Part shown: piece after piece, positions 56,386 through 64,000 of the stretch
Position numbering within the stretch: the stretch's first letter is position 1
How the letters are laid out: each line of letters opens with the position of its first letter
Assembly (NCBI GenBank): GCA_964019695.1
Contig: OZ026525.1
Span: 73,276,260-73,340,259 of the forward strand
From: Loripinus fragilis
Lineage: Eukaryota; Mollusca; Bivalvia; Lucinida; Lucinidae
Direction of reading: 5' to 3'
Length of the DNA stretch: 64,000 bases
Notes under the pieces: generated by a model
Seen by the model: the letters and a program-made list of their open reading frames with translations, nothing else
Told to the model about the DNA's origin: nothing
Database searches by the model: none
Program-made: the position numbers and the translations under genes

Positions 56386-56697
56386 CCAGGTGCGAGTATG
56401 CTTGGAATTCGTGAACAATATCAGCGGACGTCATATTTTGTGTTTGGGGTCACTACACAGATAGCAAAGATACGTTGGGCCCACGTTGGTAGTTGGTGGA
56501 AATGTGGGCGTCGCCGCATACCAACCTTGTACCAACATCGAACCGACGCAACAATGTCGACCATTCTCTCATTATTAAACACCACTATATTATTACAAAA
56601 TCCTCTGTGCCTGTATTCTGAATAATGTGTTTGGTGTTAAAAGAAGTTTATGTTTCCGGAGCACATAACATTGGGCCAGCATTGCGAAGGAGATTTG
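56386..56697. other. unassigned DNA
   Basis: CACGTTGGTAGTTGG and CCAACCTTGTACCAACATCG suggest a short internal inverted repeat, but I cannot bound an element. Confidence 0.35.
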
Positions 56698-56870
56698 TTT
56701 GATTTGATTCTTACGTCCCATCAACAATCTTTCAGTTATGTAGGGACGGGTCTTCCTGGGTTGAACCGGTACTAAGCTATGATTAATGTGTCTTGCTCAA
56801 GGACACAACGCAGTGACGCCTGCGAGGCTCGAACCCGCGGCCCCTCTGTCTCATGTTCATTAAATAAGCC
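56698..56870 (-). mobile_element. tRNA-derived SINE tail with B box
   Basis: The minus strand has GGGTTCGAGCCTCGCAGG followed by the family tail AGCTTAGTACCGGTTC (near 56760-56775 as its complement) and the CGTCCCTACATAAC segment. The A box region is replaced by unrelated sequence at 56850. Confidence 0.6.
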
Positions 56871-56884
56871 AGGTTACGAGGAAA

Positions 56885-57670
56885 ACTATCCATGCGCGGA
56901 TCCAGAGGGGGCCGGGGCTCCGGGCCCAGCAAAATCACAAAGCTATAGGATTTATTTAGCAATACTCGTCTGGATCCACTTGAAATCTCAAAGGCAAGCC
57001 AGAATTCAATGTTGGGCCATTAATTCGGCCGCTAGCGAAACGCCATTGAAATTGGCCGATGATGATACACCTTGAAAGGTATTTGGATTCTCACCATAAA
57101 AAAGTTGTTAAAGATAAATTGGACTCCCTCTAACAACACTTCCTGGGTCCGTGCATGCCTATGTCGGGGATTTCCGATCGGATGGGGGTTACTCTGATAT
57201 TTCGTAGCCTATGTGGACTGGGACCTTTTTTAAGGAGGGGGTCTAACTTTTAATTTCAATAATTTTAGGGGGTTCAGATTGAATAAATATTTTATGGGAT
57301 CTATGATAAAATTGTGGATATTTTAGGGGAGGGGGCGGGATGGTCATCCTTCACAGTTAGGGAGCGTGGCGAAAAAGGAACGCATGTGCGCGACCCCCGT
57401 AATATGACTTTAAAGCATGTATAATATCATGCGCGGATCCAGGAATTTTTGACAGGGGGGGGGGGGTCCAGATTGAGACGTTTTTTAGTCCTCAGCTTAT
57501 TTTACAGAGGGAGGGGGGGCAATGGTTTTATTGCAGAGAAAACTATACTTTCCCAAGGATCCAGAGGGGGTCCAACATTTTCAGGGGAGGTCCATCCAAG
57601 GGGGGATCCAAATGCTAATTGCTATCACAATAACTTGTGATTTTTAGGAAGGGGGGGGGGCTTTTAGTTA
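56885..57670. mobile_element. further hAT-like GCGGATCCAG fragments
   Basis: CGCGGATCCAGAGGGGGCCG at 56895, GCGCGGATCCAGGAATTTTTG at 57432 (ends trimmed) and GGATCCAGAGGGGGTCC at 57557, each near G runs. No coding region. Confidence 0.55.
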
Positions 57671-58032
57671 CGCGGTGTGCATTCTTCTAAGATCATTTTA
57701 AAGCTGTTTAAAAAAGAAAAACGGGGGTCACTTAAAACCTGGAAACACATCCTACCAGTAACAAAATCCACTTTAAGGCCAATTTCCTCGGGTGTGGTAC
57801 TTTCAGGGGTGGCACTCTCTTTAAACAATTGTGTTTTGCGTTGTGTTTTGCGTGTCTTTGTTGGTGTTTTTGAGAAGTTAATTCTCTTTTGTGGTCCAGA
57901 GAGAGGAGAGGAGCGCATCATTCTTTTAGTATTAGCACGCATCACTATCCTTGCATTTCGTTGGCACCCCTCATAAAAAGTCTACATCTTTGATCGAGGT
58001 TCTGTAATTTCGAGCAACAGTTTCTACACATA
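57671..58032. other. unassigned DNA
   Basis: Complementary open frames on both strands at 57664-57976 lack known domains. The plus-strand phrase GGGGGTCACTTAA-CCTGGAAACACA also occurs near 24460-24490, so part of this is a dispersed repeat. Confidence 0.4.
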
Positions 58033-58263
58033 AGGCCTAAATGAAATATATGTGTGGTTCCTGTTTCATGCCAAGAACATTCAGGGTAGGTAGGTAGGGA
58101 AATTATTAAATTTTGTTATAACATTTAACAAACAAAATAGTGACAGAAATTGAAAAAGTGCCCATTTTTTCTCCAAAGACCATTTTATTGTTTAGGGTAT
58201 ATAGGGTTAAAAAAATTAGGGTAGGTAGGCAGCGGGAACCACACATATATTTCATTTAAGCCT
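58033..58263. mobile_element. 231-bp MITE with 29-bp TIRs
   Basis: The left end (58033-58061) is inverted at the right end (58235-58263) with 28 of 29 positions matching. Core AATGAAATATATGTGTGGTT. No open frame inside. Confidence 0.8.
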
Positions 58264-58855
58264 AACGCCACTCTCTACATTAATGCCCCCATATTTGGCG
58301 AGCAATGCTTTGGCGTTGATGTCTGATCTTTTTGTGGATTCGATCCTTCGGACCTCTTGTGCGCTCTTTCCACAGACCATGCAGACACGCTCTGCAGGGT
58401 GCAGATTTTTGTTTTACGGGAGTTCTATGCATTTCTATCCCATGCTGTAGCCACGATGATCCACGGATGTATTAGTTTGTCTTCCTGGTGTCTCTTGATG
58501 GTTGTGTGTCTCTTCCTTGCAGTGCCATGGGGTTGTCTGCTGTTTGTGATTGTGGTATTTCCTGATCATGCTCACATACTATTTTTAGGTAGTGAATACC
58601 CTTTAAACCTTCTTTACATGAACCACAAGACTGGTGACCTTGAAACATGGTTTGCATCATTGGATAGTAAGTGAGTATGAGCTGGCCCACCCAGTCCACT
58701 TTCTGTGCCTTTTATATAGTAAAAAATTTAATTGAATTTGGGTCACACTGGATTCATATAATACCTGGCCTATTTATGAACTTTTTCAACACCGACGCTC
58801 TTTCTGGAGCATGCGCAGGTTCTCTACTTGAAAAAATACCATATGCGGAAGAAAA
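58264..58855. repeat. repeat fragments, no gene
   Basis: 58500-58570 matches 32935-33000. CTCTTTCTGGAGCATGCGCAG occurs near 58798 and again near 59119 (one base longer than needed to be chance). Nothing else recognised. Confidence 0.4.
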
Positions 58856-58859
58856 AAAA

Positions 58860-58940
58860 TCAGGTGTGTGGGATTCGATCTCTAGACCCTTACCTCGTTA
58901 AGCTAAAGCGCTACCACTTGCGCTATTTGAACAGGTATCG
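58860..58940 (-). mobile_element. tRNA-like SINE head
   Basis: The minus strand reads GCGCAAGTGGTAGCGC as A-box region and GAGATCGAATCCCACAC as B-box region, 35-40 bases apart. The tRNA fold is incomplete, so I call it a SINE or tRNA pseudogene rather than a gene. Confidence 0.5.
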
Positions 58941-61372
58941 TCTCTGGATTACATCAAAATCTAAGTACATTGAAAAAATTATTAAAATCGAAATTACCAA
59001 TAACAGCAATATTTGAAAGGCTTTGTATCGAAAAGAAAGTGCGGCAAATCTTCTCAGTTTTCAGTACATGTTCATTTCTCATTTTGATGTGCGAAATTGA
59101 CCCAGGATGTAGACAGATGCTCTTTCTGGAGCATGCGCAGTCGGATGAGTGGGATTCTCTACTGGTAAAAAATTACTAGTTACCAAACGTAATACGCGTA
59201 GCGGAAGTGGAGCTTTATCAACGTGGGGAACCAATCTATTAGTCCTCTACACGTCAGGTCGATAGACTGTTGTGTTTTATGCTGTATTAATCTGTGTAAT
59301 GTCTGTAATATCTGTGAACCTCTCCAAGTGCATGGGTACATAGATGCGTAGTTATGACATACTTATGGTTCTGGTAAATTTGCTAGTGGTTTTCTCCCAT
59401 CCAGCTATAAACTGGAAACTAAAATGGTCCCTCTGGACGCCTGGATCCAGCGACTACGGTGAGACACTGGTAATGGATCCTCACCATACAGGTAAAGTGT
59501 GACCACTCTACCAAATTAAAAAAGCAAATAAAGACCCCCAAAAAGTCATTCTCGGTCTCAGAGTTTAACAATTATCTTAGGGGATGACTGTCTTAGCTTA
59601 AAGTATTGACTGGTATTTTGCAGACAACATGCTTAGATCAAAAATATCCTTATAGTCTGAGGGCAAGCACGCAGCCACGACCCACGATCTATGGTCCATT
59701 GGTTATGAAATATAGTAACTTTATAACTGTATACTGTAAGAGGTCCTCAATCAATTGATGGGTCAGGAGCACCTCTTGAGGGTTCTATTGAGGATGTGCC
59801 TACAGAGTACATTAGTTCTCAAGTATTTACGTAACTCTAACCTGTTTACTTTGGCCTTGTGAGGTGACCACGCATCATTAGGAAAACTGTGTAGGACCTT
59901 AAAATTTGTTAACTACCTGCCAAGGAAAGTAGAGACTGTTCTATGAACTAATCATTGGTTCATTTAAGACATTTATAGGAATATCCAGCATCCCACAATG
60001 CCCCAGCAAATCAGAATGCAGGAGAGTGGATTCAGCTTGTATCCAATATGGCGGATTTGTTTACATGCAGGGTAAACGATGTGTAAATTAGTCGATTCTG
60101 GACTTCTGTGATGTGTAAAACGGGAATTATTGATGCAAATGAACGCAATACAATGGAAATAAACTAAACTGGTCAAAATAATTGTAAATACATTCATGTT
60201 TAATTTATTATAACATTTTACTAATGAAGGTTTTTCCATTACATTTTCAGCGAAGTAGTAGCAATGTTTCCTCTCACCATACGCTAGGTTTCAGATTTAT
60301 TGATAAGTTTTCCATAGAGCTCCACACATTCCAGTAAATGTCCCGTTTCGTTCCCTATCATTCCTATAGTAAAATTGGCCAAAAATTGGATACTCTTGGA
60401 AAATTTAGCACTCACCAAAAGAAAATCAGTATTGTCAATTCAAACCAGTGTAATTACACCCAAGACATTGTTGTCTAACTTGGATGGAATTAGAATTTTC
60501 AACTACCATCGATATTTTTGAAATAAACAACTAAACTTTAGGAATTTAACATTATGGCTATGGGAAAAAGTCACATGGGGCTTAACGTATTTTGACGAGT
60601 TTAATATAACCAAATATGGTAAGATTTTAATGCTATTTACAATGTTTACAACAGTCCAATGGGGTCCCTAGTTTTCCCATTGTCAACCTCAGATTTTCAG
60701 GCTTTTTCGGCTGTCTACTGCTCTTCTGGTATCTTGATACTTCTGTGTTATGTCAGAGACCTACTTGTCTGTAGCGCTGTACAAGATTTATGGAGTCTGG
60801 ACCCCCTGTTTGTGCATAAAAGTGATATTTCACGCAGTGGTTGTAACTACGAAAACTAATGACATGTAATACACCAGGTAATTGGTGCTCGTCACACGCT
60901 GAGAATAAATGTTGGTGGGTGCTCGTCACTTTCTAACCGTGTTCCCTGTATTATTGTGCTAGTTATCACTCTTAAAATGGGGGAAGAACTGTGCAAATAT
61001 TCCCTGGTTTATCACCCTTTTTGAGAAACAGAACAGAGAAGGCTCACGAAGATTAGACTTTTATTTGTAAGAAGCTGTCCAAGGCTGTAGAGAAGGACCG
61101 TCCCCCTCGGGAACAACTAGTCTGTCACCCCGGAGAGGTGGTTCTTACCACAACTGTGAATATCGGATTACCAGGGCACATTTCCACTGTACCACTCTTT
61201 GGGAGTTATTGGGAAAAGACACAAACAAGACTTTTCTGTTTTAATAAACTTTTCAAGGTATGAAATAATAATACATCTCTGTATTTGGATTAGATGGCAT
61301 GAATAACTTAGGAAAAGGAAAGAAAAAAATATTATGCCACTTCGTTACATGTACATTTCAATTCAAATCAAT
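58941..61372. other. 2.4-kb intergenic stretch, no gene recognised
   Basis: Short open frames without domains on both strands. No RNA gene or clear TIR element seen. Confidence 0.45.
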
Positions 61373-61750
61373 CTTAAAGCTGCATACTCTGTAACTTTGA
61401 ACATTTTTTGAAAATTTTTGTTTTCTTTTTAAATCATTTGTAAAAGTAGAGTTAAGCTATGTTTTCACAATAAAAATGTTCAGTGCAGCTGAAAACTGCA
61501 TGGAAAAGTGAATTATCTTATCAAATAGGTGTATTTTTCTCTTGTTAGTAATTATTTGCGTCCCTCCAATAATTATACACCGTTGAATTTTAACATAAAT
61601 GCAGATGCTTTGATAGTGATATCTTGTTAAGATTTACGAAAATGGTAAAATGTTTACCTGAATTTGAGTATTTTTACTGTGTTCTTGAAAAGTAAAAACA
61701 CTATTTTTAAAATTAGAAGATCAAAAGTTACAGACTATGCAGCTTTAAGC
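61373..61750. mobile_element. 378-bp MITE with about 27-bp TIRs
   Basis: The left end CTTAAAGCTGCATACTCTGT and right end, inverted, of ACAGACTATGCAGCTTTAAG pair over about 27 bp with few mismatches. TTAA sits within both ends. The interior is AT-rich and non-coding. Confidence 0.75.
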
Positions 61751-63100
61751 ATGTAAAATTTATAAAATAAACATTATAATATCCTACACATCACAAATAT
61801 ATATATATACAAAAGACCACGCACATACACATGCATGCTTGTGTTTGTTTGAAGTGGGACATCACGTACATACCTCAGTATAAATAGTGACCCAGTGGTG
61901 CACCTCAAATACTTGGCTGCATGGGAGAAAACTTGGAAGAACAAAGGTGTAGATCAGCCTCACTGGCGCATCTGCATGCTGAACAGCGCCTTTCATTTGG
62001 TATATGGAAAGCTTAGCAGCAAACCTACATATACATACATGCAAGTTGCATGTGCGTGATCCAAATAAGACTGAGTTTTTATATGTTAGCATATTTTCAA
62101 AAAAGATTGTTTAAGAGGTTGATTTTACTCAGCCTAACCAAAATTTAGTGATCAAGTATCTTTACATCAAAGGTCTATTACATGTTTGTTCAAAGATCTG
62201 AGTATTTTTTTGCATTTTACTGGTCAGAATGAATACATACACACTAAATGGTGTAGATTGTGTAAAAGACTCATATATATTACAAAACATTTGATATTCT
62301 GATCTCATGTATAAAACATGGAAGTACAAGAGCTTATCTAAATGTGTTTTTTGTAATGTTTTACCTATTCATTTTCTGCGTGTTACTTTAAACAATAATA
62401 TTTTTTGATCACAGATCACATATGATATCACAACTTATACAAATGACTGGTGCATTTACATATGTACGTTAAAGATAAATTCAACTCTCGTTTTCATGAA
62501 CATGCATGATCGATAATACACGCACGTGATCAATTATGAATACACGTGATCAACCCTGTGCGCAAGTAATCAACAACGAATGCGCGAACAGACATAAACT
62601 AAAGTTTAAACTTTATGTTATCAATATCTTGACCTAAAAGGATTTGTCTCTATCCAATGTACCCGCCACCCCTCTCCCCCCACCCTCAAAAAATCTATCC
62701 GTTTGGATTGTGATCAAAATAATTAAATCATGTTTGACTAATCGTCTGCTGATCATTTATAGAATCCCCAAATTAACTTTGCCTTTTTAATGAGTACTAA
62801 AAAAAAAATATTCAACCAAAGGGTATCGATGTAACGAGAGTTAAATGTGCATCCATATTGTAATCCAATACTTAGCCCTTGACATGCTGAGCCTGGCTCA
62901 TTGTCTTCAAAACAATTTGGATTAGCTAGCTGGTTATGATCTATCTGATAATTCGTAGCTCCTTGAGAAACTTTAATATGGTTGCATGTGAATTTACCTA
63001 ATAGTTTATGAACTATAAACACTAAACAAAATATGATTTTATAGAGACCGTGTGATCAAGACAATTTAGACGGATGGCTGAGAATGGGTTTGCTCCCCCC
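61751..63100. other. AT-rich intergenic DNA, no gene recognised
   Basis: A short (AT)n lies near 61797. Repeated CACGTGATCAA words occur at 62523-62560. No coding signal. Confidence 0.45.
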
Positions 63101-63104
63101 CCTA

Positions 63105-63230
63105 GGGAATTTTGCAGACATATCCTATCTTGTAGAGAATTAAAAGCCGAGTCTTTTAAGAGATGTTTGCACTCTGTGCTCCGGGGCGTTAGTCTGTAAG
63201 AGCCTGTAACATACGTTACTTAATTAAACT
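63105..63230 (+). repeat. direct repeat, copy 1
   Basis: AATTTTGCAGACATATCC, GATGTTTGCACTCT and GGGGCGTTAGTCTG occur in this order here and at 63820-63945. Confidence 0.65.
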
Positions 63231-63819
63231 AAGAAAAAGTAAATTGAAAGTTTGGGCTACAAATTAAAGACATTAAAATATTTATTTTTAAAAATTATTC
63301 ATACAATCTGCATACTGGATATCTTAACTACATATGACAGCCATTTGAACAAAATTGCGGCTTCCTAAGGTGTCATATGCGTTACATAAATCAGATAACC
63401 CATTAAAATTGGCAAGTGTGGCTAACATCATTTGCATTCACAATCTCTCTGTGTGTTTTGCAAAATGTTTTTAACCATGTCTGACTAGCTGATGCAATTG
63501 GCTAACAGAAAAATTAAAGTTTGTTTCCCTAGCTTGAATACTTTTTCTGGAATAAGCAATTAAACAACCCTACCCCTACCCAGTTTTAAGGTAAAATGTT
63601 TGGTATTAAAACAAAAGTAAAAATAGTTAAAAAATATTTGCAGTTGATTAATGTGTTTCATTGTTGGGGATTTATTTGCTTATATGAAAAGACTCATAAA
63701 TCTGCAAGTTTGTTGCAAAATTTTTAATATCAGAGGCTGTAACATATGTTACCTGATGTAATAAATGGGCAAGCTCATTGTCTTTACGTAAGATATGCCT
63801 AAAATGTTTTAATCTCCTC
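63231..63819. other. AT-rich DNA between the two direct repeats
   Basis: No feature recognised. CTGTAACATATGTTAC near 63737 is palindromic and resembles CTGTAACATACGTTAC near 63205. Confidence 0.4.
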
Positions 63820-63945
63820 GAGGCAATTTTGCAGACATATTCCTTCTTATAGCACAACTCAAGCTGCATCAAATAAGGGATGTTTGCACTCTCTATGTTG
63901 GGGCGTTAGTCTGAACAGCGTGTTACATGCGTTACTATATCAAAT
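63820..63945 (+). repeat. direct repeat, copy 2
   Basis: Second copy of the block at 63105, about 715 bp downstream, moderately diverged. Confidence 0.65.
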
Positions 63946-64000
63946 AAAGGAAATGTAGTTTGAAAGTTTAGAGCTAAAATTGTGAAAAAAACTCGCAGCT

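Overview
The window is eukaryotic, intron-style, AT-rich and almost entirely repeat-derived DNA. The dispersed repeat families (for example copies carrying AAAGGGCCATAACT, or GCGGATCCAG next to G/C homopolymer runs) are of the kind I know from bivalve mollusc genomes. A marine clam-like bivalve is my best guess for the host, but the species cannot be fixed from this sequence. No complete multi-exon host gene is visible. The one clear host-type coding segment is a terminal exon on the minus strand (3048-3448) that encodes a whole avidin/streptavidin-fold domain behind a good splice acceptor.

Layout. 1-19 kb: AT-rich intergenic DNA with the avidin-like exon, several MITE-like elements with terminal inverted repeats (TIRs), tRNA-derived SINEs and older dispersed repeats. 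18.7-32.9 kb: a large inverted composite structure. Left-half units run forward and right-half units run reversed, around a 24.2-27.6 kb centre that holds a roughly 160-bp tandem repeat. The units combine an 18-bp minisatellite centred on GCTAGC, a 230-bp TIR element and a SINE tail. 33-39 kb: further MITEs, SINE fragments, CpG-rich short repeats and a long (CA)n tract.

40020-53304 is a 13.3-kb, very young Ty3/Gypsy-class LTR retrotransposon on the minus strand. Its 1495-bp LTRs differ at only three positions that I can see. It has a tRNA-Leu-type primer-binding site, gag with a CCHC knuckle, a canonical -1 frameshift heptamer just before the gag stop, and pol with protease, reverse transcriptase, RNase H and integrase. 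Downstream of pol, where some relatives carry env, lies a 727-aa extra ORF with zinc-finger-like motifs, a basic nuclear-localisation-like stretch and a long charged coiled coil. Gag and pol each carry breaks, so this copy is probably not autonomous. It sits inside an older, decayed LTR retrotransposon: gag is at 53.4-54.6 kb and protease/pol remnants at 39.3-40.0 kb. The insertion point is in the older element's protease active-site region.

55-64 kb is again intergenic: hAT-like GCGGATCCAG elements, three TIR elements, SINE-like tRNA remnants and a direct repeat near the end. Apart from the retrotransposon genes, nothing here forms a pathway. The biology of the window is mobile-element biology around one avidin-like exon.
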